Notes: a model not told the origin generated them from the letters alone. Counted from the first letter of the stretch, positions 18,815 through 27,676 are shown. The stretch is 64,000 nt of DNA from Mycolicibacterium sp. J2 (GCF_026240945.1 NZ_JAPFPY010000021.1:1-64000); one strand, 5' to 3'. Program-made: numbers and translations.

Positions 18815-19055
18815 CCTTGACCTCGCCGGCGGTGCCCTCGTCGATGGCCTGATCCGGTTCGGGGTGCTCCGGGTCGAACGAATCCGGCAGGCGTTTGAGG
18901 TGCCGGTTCATCGACCACACCAGCGCGAAGGTGCCGACCATCAGCAGCACCACGACGACCAGGCCGAGCGGGCTGGCCTTACCGAAGTCGGGCCCGGTGT
19001 CGCGCGGTCCGTCGTCGGCCAGCAGGCCAGCGACCAGGAGCAGAGTGTCGGTCAT
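18798..19055 (-). CDS. Small single-pass membrane protein (Rv1083-like)
   Basis: 85 aa. A short N-terminus ([15 protein letters not shown]) precedes one membrane helix ([20 protein letters not shown]) and an acidic cytosolic tail ([16 protein letters not shown]). The ATG overlaps the mca stop (ATGA) and the 3' end overlaps the DUF255 start by 17 nt, so it is translationally coupled in a three-gene operon. Function unknown. Its conservation next to mca suggests a connection with mycothiol detoxification or its localisation. Confidence 0.85.
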   Translation of the reverse strand: MTDTLLLVAGLLADDGPRDTGPDFGKASPLGLVVVVLLMVGTFALVWSMNRHLKRLPDSFDPEHPEPDQAIDEGTAGEVKDDSTG

Positions 19056-19918
19056 GGTTCGATCCCCGCGAACAGGTCGGTCTCGGGCAGTTGCACCGGC
19101 ACGCGGGAGCGGGCCAGTTCGAACTCCTCGGTCGGCCACAGCCGCTGCTGCCACTCGATGGGAGCGTGGAAGAAATCGCCCGTCGGGTCGATCTGGGTGG
19201 CGTGGGCACGCAGAGCATCGTCACGCTGGGAGAAGTATTCGGCGCACTCCACCCGGGTGGTGACCCGCCCCTCGAACACGTCGAACTCCGGGTCCCAGGT
19301 GTCCAGCCACTTGGCGAAGGGGCCGGTACGGCCGTGTTTGACGAACTCGTCCTGCAGCATCTGCATCCGCCGCCGCAGGAAGCCGTGGTTGTAGTACAGC
19401 TTGGACACCGCCCAGGGCTCGCCCGCGTCCGGGAACCGCAGGTGGTCGGCGGCGGCCTCGTACGCGGCGACGCTGACCTCGTGGCACCGGATGTGGTCGG
19501 GGTGCGGGTAGCCGCCGTTCTCGTCGTAGGTGGTCAGCACGTGCGGCCGGAACTCGCGGATGACCCGCACCAGCCGCTCGACCGGTTCTTCCAGCGGCAC
19601 CAGCGCGAAGCAGCCCTCGGGCAGCGGCGGCAGTGGGTCGCCCTCCGGCAGCCCGGAGTCCACGAAGCCCAGCCAGTGGTGCTCGACCCCGAGGATCTCG
19701 GCCGCCTTGGCCATCTCGTCGCGGCGCACCTCGGCGATCCGGCCGTGTACCTCGGGCAGGTCCATCGCCGGATTCAGGATGTCGCCACGCTCGCCGCCGG
19801 TCAGCGTCACCACCATGACGCGGACCCCTTGGGCCGCGTACTTCGCGGTGGTTGCCGCGCCCTTGCTGGACTCGTCATCGGGGTGGGCGTGTACCGCCAT
19901 CAATCGCAGTTCAGTCAT
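19052..19918 (-). CDS. mca: Mycothiol S-conjugate amidase
   Basis: Zinc amidase that cleaves mycothiol S-conjugates of electrophiles into a mercapturic acid, exported, and GlcN-inositol, recycled. 288 aa. Zinc ligands H12 and D15 are in [10 protein letters not shown] and H142 is in [13 protein letters not shown], as in MshB/Mca. Length and the long C-terminal LETWDP-like region ([15 protein letters not shown]) fit Mca better than MshB. First gene of the mca-Rv1083-DUF255 operon, divergent from the DUF4307 gene. Confidence 0.97.
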   Translation of the reverse strand: MTELRLMAVHAHPDDESSKGAATTAKYAAQGVRVMVVTLTGGERGDILNPAMDLPEVHGRIAEVRRDEMAKAAEILGVEHHWLGFVDSGLPEGDPLPPLPEGCFALVPLEEPVERLVRVIREFRPHVLTTYDENGGYPHPDHIRCHEVSVAAYEAAADHLRFPDAGEPWAVSKLYYNHGFLRRRMQMLQDEFVKHGRTGPFAKWLDTWDPEFDVFEGRVTTRVECAEYFSQRDDALRAHATQIDPTGDFFHAPIEWQQRLWPTEEFELARSRVPVQLPETDLFAGIEP

Positions 19919-19980
19919 CTCGTCTCATTCAACGGTTTCATCCAACAACCGCGGCCGTCTTCCCTTCATGCCCACCGCTC

Positions 19981-19986
19981 TATAGT
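19981..19986 (+). promoter_or_regulatory. Probable -10 box for the DUF4307 gene
   Basis: TATAGT at 19981-19986 matches the SigA -10 consensus well, 44 nt upstream of the GTG at 20030. The -35 region is weak. It lies in the divergent region between mca and the DUF4307 gene. Confidence 0.45.
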
Positions 19987-20029
19987 TCCAGTCCTAGGAC
20001 AAGCAACCGAACGACGGGCAGCCAAAACC

Positions 20030-20455
20030 GTGACCATCGACCGTCCCGCCGCCCGCTACGGGCGTCAGCGATTGTCTCGCAGCACCCGGCGGCGGGTCGC
20101 GATCGGGCTCACCGCGCTGATCGTGCTGGCCGGCGTCGCCCTGGCATTCGTGGCCTTCAACCGGCTGGGCAGCGGTGACGTCAAGGGTGAACTGGGTGCA
20201 TATCGGCTGGTCGACGACCACACGGTGGCGGTCACCATCACCGTGACACGCGCCGACCCGGCACGCCCGGTGGTGTGCATCGTGCGGGCACGCTCGAAGG
20301 ACGGTGGCGAGGTGGGCCGCCGGGAAATCCTGGTGCCATCGTCGACCGAGACGTCGGTTCAGGTCACCACCGAGGTGAAGACGACAAAGCCGCCTGTCGT
20401 CGGCGATATCTACGGGTGCGGGACCGACGTGCCGGGGTACCTCAAGACCCCTTGA
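20030..20455 (+). CDS. DUF4307 single-pass membrane protein (Rv1081c-like)
   Basis: 141 aa from GTG 20030. A basic cytosolic N-terminus (RYGRQRLSRSTRRRVAIG) leads into one membrane helix (LTALIVLAGVALAFVAFN). The extracytoplasmic DUF4307 domain contains TVTRADPARPVVCIVRARSKDG with one Cys and GCGTDVPGYL with another, possibly a disulfide. The gene is always near greA in mycobacteria. Function unknown. Confidence 0.9.
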   Translation: MTIDRPAARYGRQRLSRSTRRRVAIGLTALIVLAGVALAFVAFNRLGSGDVKGELGAYRLVDDHTVAVTITVTRADPARPVVCIVRARSKDGGEVGRREILVPSSTETSVQVTTEVKTTKPPVVGDIYGCGTDVPGYLKTP

Positions 20456-20527
20456 TCGCCACCTTTGGGCGACGGCACAACCAACGCCGAACAGCGAAAT
20501 CGTGAAAATCCGGCGACCCGCCGGTGG

Positions 20528-20567
20528 TAGACTGGTCCGATACACGGTTCCGGGTGGAGCCGTGTAT
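20528..20567 (+). promoter_or_regulatory. greA promoter -10 and 5'-leader hairpin
   Basis: TAGACT (20528-20533) is a plausible -10 element. About 7 nt later a 12-bp hairpin begins: arms 20540-20551 and 20556-20567 pair with a single G-T wobble around a GGGT loop. If transcription starts near 20540 the hairpin is the very 5' end of the greA mRNA, ~100 nt before the start codon. It has no following T-tract. Confidence 0.5.
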
Positions 20568-20665
20568 TGCTGCTTTAGCGCGCAATACGCGGCTGCGAAC
20601 GCGGCACCACGCCGCAGCACCCACGCAGCATGAGCGCAGAAAAACAACGACAGGAGCGCGAGGAT

Positions 20666-21160
20666 ATGACCGATACCCAGGTCACCTGGCTGACCCAGGA
20701 AGCACACGACCGGTTGAAGGCGGAGCTGGACCAGCTGATCGCCAACCGGCCGGTGATCGCCGCCGAAATCAACGACCGCCGTGAAGAGGGCGACCTGCGG
20801 GAGAACGGCGGCTACCACGCCGCACGCGAGGAGCAGGGCCAGCAAGAGGCGCGCATCCGCCAGCTGCAGGAACTCCTCAACAGCGCCAAGGTCGGCGAGG
20901 CACCCAAGCAGTCCGGCGTGGCGCTGCCCGGTTCGGTGGTCAAGGTCTACTACGACGGAGACAAGAGCGATACCGAGACCTTCCTGATCGCCACTCGTCA
21001 GGAGGGCGTCAGCGACGGCAAGCTCGAGGTGTACTCCCCCAACTCCCCGCTGGGCGGCGCCCTGATCGACGCCAAGGTGGGCGAGACCCGCAGCTACACC
21101 GTGCCCAACGGCAGCACCGTCGAGGTCACCCTCGTCAGCGCGGAGCCGTATCACCCCTGA
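20666..21160 (+). CDS. greA: Transcription elongation factor GreA
   Basis: 164 aa, exactly the M. tuberculosis length. It enters the RNA polymerase secondary channel and stimulates cleavage of backtracked transcripts. The N-terminal coiled coil (~residues 5-80) carries the acidic tip [15 protein letters not shown]. The C-terminal FKBP-like domain contains [23 protein letters not shown] and GAGGAT precede ATG 20666. Single-gene unit with its own structured leader. Confidence 0.97.
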   Translation: MTDTQVTWLTQEAHDRLKAELDQLIANRPVIAAEINDRREEGDLRENGGYHAAREEQGQQEARIRQLQELLNSAKVGEAPKQSGVALPGSVVKVYYDGDKSDTETFLIATRQEGVSDGKLEVYSPNSPLGGALIDAKVGETRSYTVPNGSTVEVTLVSAEPYHP

Positions 21161-21209
21161 GCACTCATGCAGAGGGCAGGTCCTCGGCGACGGTTAGGGT
21201 TATCACCTG

Positions 21210-21860
21210 ATGGCCCAGATCGCCGAGGACCTGTTTCTGTTACTGCTCGACAATTCGTCCGGGCTTCCCAGCCTGGAGCGCCGGCGCAGCCGTCGCATCC
21301 TCGGCGCGGCGGTGTTACTCGATCTGGCACTTGCCTGCCGCATTCGTCCGGTCGTGGACGGCGAGCCGGTGGCACCCGGGCACCTGGTGGCGCTGGCCGG
21401 TACCGCCCCGCTGGACCCGGTCACCGGTCCCGCCTTCGACGTCCTGGTCCGCCGGCCGCTGCGGCCGGCGGCAGCGCTGACCACGGTGGCCAAGCACACC
21501 GAGGGGTTGCTGGTGGCCCAACTGGAGCGGGCCGGCCAGCTGCACCGGGTGTCCCAGGGCAAGACCACGCTGTTGCCGTTGCTGCGCCGGGACCGGGTGG
21601 ATCCGGCGCGCGCTGCGCTGCTGGCGGCGTTGTTCGACCGGCAGCCACCGCCGGCGCCCACCGCGGCGATCATCTCGCTACTGCACGCGGCGGACGGGCT
21701 GGGTGCGCTGCTCAGCCTGAATGACCGCGGCTGGCGCTGGGTGCACGCCCGGGCCGGTGAGATCGCGCTGGGCAGTTGGCTCGACGAACAGCCGACCGGG
21801 CTGGCCGAGGTCAACCTGGCGGTGACGGCATCGGCGCTGCGGCCGGCGCTGGCCGGGTGA
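21210..21860 (+). CDS. GPP34 (GOLPH3/VPS74-like) family protein
   Basis: 216 aa with the GPP34 pattern: an N-terminal EDLFLLLLDNSSG helix, a hydrophobic LGAAVLLDLAL helix, then VRRPLRPAAALTTVAKH and the C-terminal GDW-like region (GLAEVNLAVTASAL). Eukaryotic GOLPH3 binds PI4P and glycosyltransferases at the Golgi. Actinobacterial members are of unknown function and usually cytosolic. TAGGGT (21195-21200) ends 9 nt before the ATG and there is no RBS, suggesting a leaderless start. Inserted between greA and metB relative to M. tuberculosis. Confidence 0.85.
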   Translation: MAQIAEDLFLLLLDNSSGLPSLERRRSRRILGAAVLLDLALACRIRPVVDGEPVAPGHLVALAGTAPLDPVTGPAFDVLVRRPLRPAAALTTVAKHTEGLLVAQLERAGQLHRVSQGKTTLLPLLRRDRVDPARAALLAALFDRQPPPAPTAAIISLLHAADGLGALLSLNDRGWRWVHARAGEIALGSWLDEQPTGLAEVNLAVTASALRPALAG

Positions 21861-21870
21861 CGCTGGCCGG

Positions 21871-23043
21871 TCAGCCCAGGGCCTGCTCCAGGTCGCCGAT
21901 CAGGTCGGCGGACTCCTCGATCCCGACCGATAGCCGGACCAGGTCGTCGGGTACCTCCAGCTGCGACCCTGCCGTCGACGCGTGCGTCATGGCGCCGGGA
22001 TGCTCGATCAGCGACTCCACCCCACCCAGGGACTCGGCGAGAATGAAAATCTCGGTACGCGCACACAATTCGTGCGCCGCGGCCCGGCCACCCTTGAGCC
22101 GAACCGACACCATGCCGCCGAATCCGGTCATCTGCTCGGCGGCAACGGCGTGTCCGGGGTGGCTGGCCAGCCCCGGATAGAGCACCGTGCCGACGGCGGG
22201 ATGCTCGGCCAGGAACTCGGCGACCTTCGCGGCGTTTTCACTGTGCCGCTGCATGCGCAACACCAGGGTCTTGAGGCCCCGCATGGTCAGGTAGGCGTCG
22301 AACGGGCCCGGCACCGCCCCGGCACCGTTCTGCAGGAACGCGAAGGCGGTGTCGAGTTCCTCGTCGTTGGTCAGCAAGGCGCCCCCGACCACGTCGGAGT
22401 GCCCACCGATGTATTTGGTGGTCGAATGCAGCACGATGTCCGCGCCGAGGGTGAGCGGCTGCTGCAGCGCAGGTGAGGCAAAGGTGTTGTCCACCAACAG
22501 TTTCACGTTGCGCTCGCGGGCTACGCCGGCCAGCGCGGCGATATCGGCGATGTTGAGCAGCGGGTTGGTGGGCGTCTCGACCCAGACCAGCTTCGTCTGC
22601 GGGGTGATCGCCGCAGCGACCGCGTCCACATCGGACAGCGGGACGGGCGTGTGGCTGATGCCCCACTGGGTGAACACCTTGTCGATCAACCGGAAGGTGC
22701 CACCGTAGGCGTCGTCGGGAATGACGATGTGGTCCCCCGGACGCAGCACGGCACGCAACGCGCAGTCGGTGGCGGCCATCCCGGAGCTGAACGCCCGCCC
22801 GTAGTCCGCCTGCTCGACGGCGGCCAGTGCGGCCTCCAGTGCGGCCCGGGTGGGGTTACCGGTGCGGGCGTACTCGAAACCGCCGCGCAGGCCGCCGACG
22901 CCGTCCTGGGCGAATGTGGAGCTGGCATAGATGGGCGCGTTGACCGCGCCGGTGGCGGCATCCGGCCGGAAACCGGCGTGGATCGCCCTGGTCGCCAATC
23001 CCTGCCAACGGTGTGCATCTTTCGCCGAACGCTGCTCGCTCAT
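21871..23043 (-). CDS. metB: Cystathionine gamma-synthase
   Basis: PLP enzyme of methionine synthesis joining an activated homoserine ester to cysteine to make cystathionine. 390 aa. Cys/Met-metabolism PLP signature with Schiff-base lysine K210 in STTKYIGGHSDVVGG. Other motifs: YARTGNPTRAALE and ESLGGVESLIEHPGAMTH near the C-terminus. ATG 23043. In the reverse transsulfuration direction its partner cbs lies 2 kb away on the same strand, separated by two proline-rich membrane proteins, as in Rv1077-Rv1079. Confidence 0.96.
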   Translation of the reverse strand: MSEQRSAKDAHRWQGLATRAIHAGFRPDAATGAVNAPIYASSTFAQDGVGGLRGGFEYARTGNPTRAALEAALAAVEQADYGRAFSSGMAATDCALRAVLRPGDHIVIPDDAYGGTFRLIDKVFTQWGISHTPVPLSDVDAVAAAITPQTKLVWVETPTNPLLNIADIAALAGVARERNVKLLVDNTFASPALQQPLTLGADIVLHSTTKYIGGHSDVVGGALLTNDEELDTAFAFLQNGAGAVPGPFDAYLTMRGLKTLVLRMQRHSENAAKVAEFLAEHPAVGTVLYPGLASHPGHAVAAEQMTGFGGMVSVRLKGGRAAAHELCARTEIFILAESLGGVESLIEHPGAMTHASTAGSQLEVPDDLVRLSVGIEESADLIGDLEQALG

Positions 23044-23072
23044 GTCGACCAGGCTAGTGCGCGCCGGAAACG

Positions 23073-23110
23073 CGAAACGGGGTGGACCATCGGTGGTCCA
23101 CCCCGTTTCG
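23073..23110. terminator. 17-bp perfect hairpin between the proline-rich gene and metB
   Basis: Arms 23073-23089 and 23094-23110 are fully complementary over 17 bp with loop TCGG. It lies 13 nt beyond the stop of the 23124-24104 gene and 30 nt before the metB start, on the transcribed strand of both. The flank after the stem is not T-rich. It probably ends or attenuates transcription entering metB. Confidence 0.75.
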
Positions 23111-23123
23111 ATTCGACGGCCGG

Positions 23124-24104
23124 TTACGGCGTCAGCGGAGCGACCGGTCCGCCGGTGAGCTTGCGGTAGGCGTAGACGGTGATCAGGGAAACCAGCGGGT
23201 AGGCGACGAGCAGGCCGACCAGGCAGGCCAACACACCGAGAATCGTGATGCCGATCGTCGTCAGCCACGTCAGCGCCACCGGGCCGAAATTGGCCTTGGA
23301 CAGGTTGAAACTGGCGGTGATGCCTTCGATGCCGGGCACATTGCGGTCCAGCACGATCACGGTCGTGAACATCAGCATGATGGTCGCGATGATGCCGGGG
23401 ACGATGCACAGCAGGATGCCGATACCGACGATGATGCCGGAGACGACGGACGCGATGATCACGTTGACAACGTTGCGCGGCTTGAAGAACGAACCGATCT
23501 CGACCGGCTGTCCGTTGGCGATGTCGAGCATGCCTCCGATATATGCGGACTGCACCACGGCGGCGACCACCAGCATGACGATGCTGCCGATGATGGAGAC
23601 GACGATGCCACCGACGCCCATCGAGACGCTGGCCGAATAGCTGCTTCCGTCATACGAGGAGCTGTCCACGGTGGTGAACAGACTCGAAACGAACTGGATG
23701 ACACCCTGCAGCACCGCATAAACCAGCCCGAACACCAGGGTCGGGACGATGATTGCGGCCGCGTTCTTGCTGAACTTGTTCCACGCCCAGGACACCGCCT
23801 CCCCGACGCTGTAGCCCTGCGCCGGACCGCCGAAGCCGGGTCCGCCCGGGTATCCCGGCGGCGGCGGCGCGTAACCGCCCTGCGGCGGTGGAGGCGGCGG
23901 GTAATTCCCTTGCGGCGGCGGGTAGTTACCGGGGGGCGGCGGGTAGTTGCCTGGGGGTGGCGGGTAACCACCGGGTGCCGGCGGCGGCGGATAGCCGCCG
24001 GATGCGGGCGGTGGTGGGTAACCGCCTGCGGACGGGATGTTCTCCGGCGGCGGGTAGCCACCGGGCGGTGGATAGCTGCCCGGTGGCGGTGGTGGCTGAG
24101 TCAT
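23124..24104 (-). CDS. Proline-rich N-terminus fused to a polytopic membrane domain
   Basis: 326 aa. Residues 1-~95 are a Pro/Gly/Tyr-rich cytosolic tail of GGYPPPP / GNYPPPP repeats, similar to the neighbouring pra product. The remaining ~230 residues hold about six membrane helices (AAIIVPTLVFGLVYAVLQGV, IVVSIIGSIVMLVVAAVVQS). This resembles Rv2560-type proline/glycine-rich membrane proteins. RBS GAGGGAG lies just upstream of ATG 24104. Tandem with pra, 85 nt apart. Possibly a scaffold at the inner membrane; function not established. Confidence 0.85.
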   Translation of the reverse strand: MTQPPPPPGSYPPPGGYPPPENIPSAGGYPPPPASGGYPPPPAPGGYPPPPGNYPPPPGNYPPPQGNYPPPPPPQGGYAPPPPGYPGGPGFGGPAQGYSVGEAVSWAWNKFSKNAAAIIVPTLVFGLVYAVLQGVIQFVSSLFTTVDSSSYDGSSYSASVSMGVGGIVVSIIGSIVMLVVAAVVQSAYIGGMLDIANGQPVEIGSFFKPRNVVNVIIASVVSGIIVGIGILLCIVPGIIATIMLMFTTVIVLDRNVPGIEGITASFNLSKANFGPVALTWLTTIGITILGVLACLVGLLVAYPLVSLITVYAYRKLTGGPVAPLTP

Positions 24105-24189
24105 GAACTCCCTCTCGTCGATCGGTCGTTACGGTCGAACGCCGGCCCGCTCGCTGCGCGCGCGGACCGGCGCTTCCTGTGAGCCTAAA

Positions 24190-24816
24190 TCAGAGCGGCA
24201 GACAGACCGTCGTCATGATCTTGTCGGCCAGCGTTTGACGTTTGGCATCCCACAACGGGAACAGGTACCCGATATAGCAGATGATGCCGTCGACGATGTG
24301 GGCCAGCTGCCGCACGATGGACAGGCCGAAACCGATTGGCTGACCGGTCTTCTCGCTGACCACCTTGAACTTCATGATGCCCTTGCCGATGCTGGACCCG
24401 GTGGTGCCCTGCCGGTATCCGTAGTTCCACACCAGATACGCGATGGACAGCGCCCAGGTGATGAAGAACGACAACTGTCCGAGCGTGGACGCGCCACTGG
24501 CGCAGAAGTCACCGAGGTCGTACTCGGAGGTGTCTGTGACACAGACGGTTTCCTGGGTGCCGAGCAGCAGCCCGTAGCCGATGCCCTCCAGGATCGCCAC
24601 CGGGAGGAAATCGATCAGCCAGGCCAGCACGCGGGTCAGCCACGGCGTGTAGGACTCCTTCGGCAACGCGCCGAGCGCACCGCCCGGACCGGCTACCCCG
24701 AATCCGGCGCCGGGAGGCGGCGGAGGCGGGAAACCGCCTTGTGGTGGGGGCGGATAACCGCCCGGCGGTGGGGGCGGCGGCGGATAATTCCCAGGCGGTG
24801 GCGGAGGAGTGGTCAT
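24190..24816 (-). CDS. pra: Proline-rich antigen homologue, RDD-family membrane protein
   Basis: 208 aa. N-terminal ~40 residues of PPPP/GGYPPPP repeats, then an RDD domain of three helices starting YTPWLTRVLAWLIDFLPVAI (the R..D pattern), with GSSIGKGIMKFKVV and a final DKIMTTVCL. M. tuberculosis Pra (Rv1078, homologue of the M. leprae 36-kDa antigen) sits at the same place beside cbs and metB. Substrate of RDD proteins is unclear; some act as Na+/H+ antiporters. Confidence 0.9.
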   Translation of the reverse strand: MTTPPPPPGNYPPPPPPPGGYPPPPQGGFPPPPPPGAGFGVAGPGGALGALPKESYTPWLTRVLAWLIDFLPVAILEGIGYGLLLGTQETVCVTDTSEYDLGDFCASGASTLGQLSFFITWALSIAYLVWNYGYRQGTTGSSIGKGIMKFKVVSEKTGQPIGFGLSIVRQLAHIVDGIICYIGYLFPLWDAKRQTLADKIMTTVCLPL

Positions 24817-25005
24817 GAACGCCTTCCAAGTGACGGAAATTAGCTGACGATGAGCGGTGTCACCCTACCTGAGAATTGGCCGAAAATGGCCTCCACCGCC
24901 ATTTCTTCACCGGGTCGACACAATACTCCCGGCGCGCCAATCTTTAGTGTCGGTAATTGATTCCGCAATCAGCAATCCCGGCGCGCCGCCCGGACGATGT
25001 GCCGT

Positions 25006-26400
25006 TTACCGGTGCAAACCACCATCGGACAACGAGCCCAGAAGATCATGCCGAGTGAGCACGCCGATCGGTTTGCCATCTTCGACGACCATCAATGCGT
25101 CGTAATCGCGCAATGTTTTGGCCGCGGTACTGAGCAGTTCACCGGAACCAATTAACGGCAGTGGCGCGCTCATGTGATCGCCCACGGCGTCAACCAGTTT
25201 GGCCCGCCCTTCGAATACCGCAGAAAGCAACTCACGCTCGGATACGCTGCCGGCGACTTCACCGGCCATCACCGGGGGCTCTGCCCCGACGACCGGCATT
25301 TGCGAGACGCCGTACTCGCGCAGGATGTTGATCGCGTCGCGCACGGTCTCCGACGGGTGGGTGTGCACCAGATCCGGTAGCGCACCGGACTTGCGGCGCA
25401 GGATGTTGCCGACGGTGAGTTCCTCGATCGAGCCGTCCAACCGGCTGCGCAGGAAGCCGTACGACGACATCCACGCGTCGTTGAAAATCTTTGACAGATA
25501 ACCGCGTCCGCCGTCGGGCAGCAGCACGACGACGACCGCGTCGGGGCCTTCCCGTTCGGCGACCCGCAGCGCCGCGACGACGGCCATCCCGCAGGAACCA
25601 CCGACCAGCAACGCCTCCTCGCGGGCCAGCCGGCGTGTCATGTCGAACGAATCGGCATCCGAGACGGCGATGATCTCGTCGGGTATCGCGGGATCGTAGG
25701 CACTGGGCCAGAAATCCTCGCCGACACCTTCCACCAGGTAGGGACGGCCCGTCCCGCCGGAGTACACCGAACCCTCCGGGTCGGCGCCCACGATCTTGAC
25801 CCGGCCGCCGGACACCTCCTTGAGGTAGCGGCCGGTCCCGGTGATGGTGCCCCCGGTCCCGACGCCGGCCACGAAATGCGTGATCTTGCCTTCGGTATCG
25901 GCCCAGATCTCCGGCCCGGTGGTTTCGTAGTGGCTCGCCGGTCCGTTCGGATTGGAGTACTGGTCGGGCTTCCACGCCCCGGGGATCTCCTCGACCAGCC
26001 GGTTGGAGACGCTGTAGTAGCTGTCCGGGTGGTCCGGCGGCACGGCCGTCGGGCACACCACGACCTCGGCGCCGTAGGCGCGCAACACGTTCTGCTTGTC
26101 CTCGCTGACCTTGTCGGGGCAGACGAAGATGCACTTGTAACCACGTTGTTGAGCCACCAGCGCCAATCCCACACCGGTGTTGCCCGAGGTCGGCTCGACG
26201 ATGGTGCCACCGGGCTTGAGGGCGCCGCTGGCCTCGGCTGCGTCGATCATCTTGACGGCGATGCGGTCCTTGGAACTACCGCCGGGATTGAGGTATTCGA
26301 CCTTGGCGGCGACCAGGCCCGAGCCCGCGGGCACCACCGAGTTCAGCTGAACCAGCGGGGTATTACCGATGAGGTCACTGATGTGCCTGGCGATGCGCAT
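25006..26400 (-). CDS. cbs: Cystathionine beta-synthase
   Basis: Condenses serine (or O-acetylserine) with homocysteine to cystathionine, the first step of transsulfuration to cysteine. 464 aa, as in M. tuberculosis Rv1077. The PLP lysine is K44 in NPGGSSKDR. The phosphate-binding loop is VEPTSGNTGVG, with GTGGTITGTGRYL further on. The C-terminal ~130 residues carry a pair of CBS domains (ILREYGVSQMPVV; LRDYDALMVVEDGKPIGVL), which in this family bind SAM and stabilise or activate the enzyme. Upstream of pra on the same strand. Confidence 0.96.
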   Translation of the reverse strand: MRIARHISDLIGNTPLVQLNSVVPAGSGLVAAKVEYLNPGGSSKDRIAVKMIDAAEASGALKPGGTIVEPTSGNTGVGLALVAQQRGYKCIFVCPDKVSEDKQNVLRAYGAEVVVCPTAVPPDHPDSYYSVSNRLVEEIPGAWKPDQYSNPNGPASHYETTGPEIWADTEGKITHFVAGVGTGGTITGTGRYLKEVSGGRVKIVGADPEGSVYSGGTGRPYLVEGVGEDFWPSAYDPAIPDEIIAVSDADSFDMTRRLAREEALLVGGSCGMAVVAALRVAEREGPDAVVVVLLPDGGRGYLSKIFNDAWMSSYGFLRSRLDGSIEELTVGNILRRKSGALPDLVHTHPSETVRDAINILREYGVSQMPVVGAEPPVMAGEVAGSVSERELLSAVFEGRAKLVDAVGDHMSAPLPLIGSGELLSTAAKTLRDYDALMVVEDGKPIGVLTRHDLLGSLSDGGLHR

Positions 26401-26444
26401 GCATCCATCGTGTCAGGCCGCGCAACCGCCCACCAAGCGGGGAG

Positions 26445-27482
26445 TCACCAGGTGGCTTCGCGGATGTAGGCACCGATCTGGCGTAACGACCGGGTCGCTT
26501 CGTTGACGAGCGGCCCGCAGATCTGGAAGACGTGCATCTGGCCTGGCCACACCCGCACCTCGACCGGGACGCCCGCGGCCGCAAGCATGCGCGCGGCCTT
26601 TCGCGCATCGTTGAGCAGAACCTCCGAACCCGACACGTGGATGAGGGTGCGGGGCAGCCCGGGCTCGATGTGGTCGAGCGGCTCGTAGATCTCTTCGTGC
26701 CGCTTGTCGCCGGCCCGCTCGATGATCTCGGTCAGCGCGCCGAACGCGTGCGGCGGGAACATGGCATCAGTGTCCACGTTGGGATGCTGGGCGCGGCCGG
26801 CGTTGTCGATCTCGAACAGCGGCGACAGCGTCACCATGGCCGCCGGCTCTTCCCCTTCTGCCAGCAGCCGCTGCGCCAACGCCAAGGACAGGTACCCGCC
26901 GGCCGAATCACCGGCCAACACGATGTGTTCGGGCGCGTATCCGGTGAGCCGCAGCCACTGGTACGCGTCGTAGCAGTCATCGATCGCTTCGCCGATCGAA
27001 TGTTTGGGCAGCATGCGGTAGTTCACGACGAACACCGGGCTGTCGGCGAACTTCGACAGGCTCTCCACCAACCGGCCATGCGAGTTCACCCCGCAGGCCA
27101 GGAACGCGCCGCCGTGCAGATAGAGCACCACGCTGCGCTTGCCGTCGGCGGGCAGCACCCCGTCGGCCCGCACCAACTGGGCGGTGCACTTCGGCAACGC
27201 GATGGTGGCCCGCACGGTGCCGGGCGAGGGCCGCAGCACCCGTGCGGCGAAGTCGACGATCCCGAAGGGCCAGGGCAGCGTGGGTGCATGGCAGCCGATT
27301 GCCAGAATCGGCTTGATGGTCATCCGAGCGGCCAGCGAGGCCAGCCGTCCCGCGATGCTCGGGCCGTCCTCGACGACCTCGACCGGGGCCCAGTCACTGA
27401 CCGGGAACCTACGCGATTGGTGGGCTCTAGCTGCACCGATAGCAGCACGAGGAGAGCCTGAGACCTTGCTTGGTGCCGTCAT
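26445..27482 (-). CDS. lipU: Alpha/beta-hydrolase, HSL-type esterase/lipase
   Basis: 345 aa. The hormone-sensitive-lipase family oxyanion motif HGGAF lies at ~123-127, the nucleophile S193 in GDSAGGYLSLAL, a catalytic His in GQMHVFQ near the C-terminus and an Asp just before it. LipU (Rv1076) occupies this position next to cbs. It probably hydrolyses short-chain esters. ATG 27482 is chosen over GTG 27491 because AGGAAG lies 8 nt upstream. Its promoter region holds direct repeats at 27526-27552. Confidence 0.9.
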   Translation of the reverse strand: MTAPSKVSGSPRAAIGAARAHQSRRFPVSDWAPVEVVEDGPSIAGRLASLAARMTIKPILAIGCHAPTLPWPFGIVDFAARVLRPSPGTVRATIALPKCTAQLVRADGVLPADGKRSVVLYLHGGAFLACGVNSHGRLVESLSKFADSPVFVVNYRMLPKHSIGEAIDDCYDAYQWLRLTGYAPEHIVLAGDSAGGYLSLALAQRLLAEGEEPAAMVTLSPLFEIDNAGRAQHPNVDTDAMFPPHAFGALTEIIERAGDKRHEEIYEPLDHIEPGLPRTLIHVSGSEVLLNDARKAARMLAAAGVPVEVRVWPGQMHVFQICGPLVNEATRSLRQIGAYIREATW

Positions 27483-27525
27483 CGCCACCACTTCCTACGC
27501 CGTCGTAGTGCCCGGATAAGTCTGG

Positions 27526-27552
27526 TTACTTAGCCAACCGGTGTAACTTAGC
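27526..27552 (-). promoter_or_regulatory. Direct repeats upstream of lipU
   Basis: On the lipU coding strand, GCTAAGTTAC and GCTAAGTAAC (9 of 10 identical) recur with 18-bp spacing, centred ~57 nt before the start. Such repeats at a promoter suggest an activator or repressor site. I do not recognise the regulator. Confidence 0.4.
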
Positions 27553-27664
27553 TTCCCACCGTCGATATGTTCAACAAATCAAAGAGCCCATTTGGTACCG
27601 CACTCGATACCGCAACGTGACCGGACGGACAGCTCGGGCTCACCGACAACGGTCTTGGGGCCTC

Positions 27665-27670
27665 TAACAT
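27665..27670 (+). promoter_or_regulatory. -10 box of leaderless GDSL esterase gene
   Basis: TAACAT ends 6 nt before the GTG at 27677, the spacing expected when transcription starts at the first base of the start codon. No Shine-Dalgarno sequence is present between them. Confidence 0.55.
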
Positions 27671-27676
27671 CGAGGT

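Noticed and set aside
24927-24989. TCCCGGCGCGCC direct repeat and TGATT-CCGC-AATCA hairpin between cbs and pra
   Set aside because: Short, in a 190-bp gap, and without a matching promoter or terminator context; could easily be chance.
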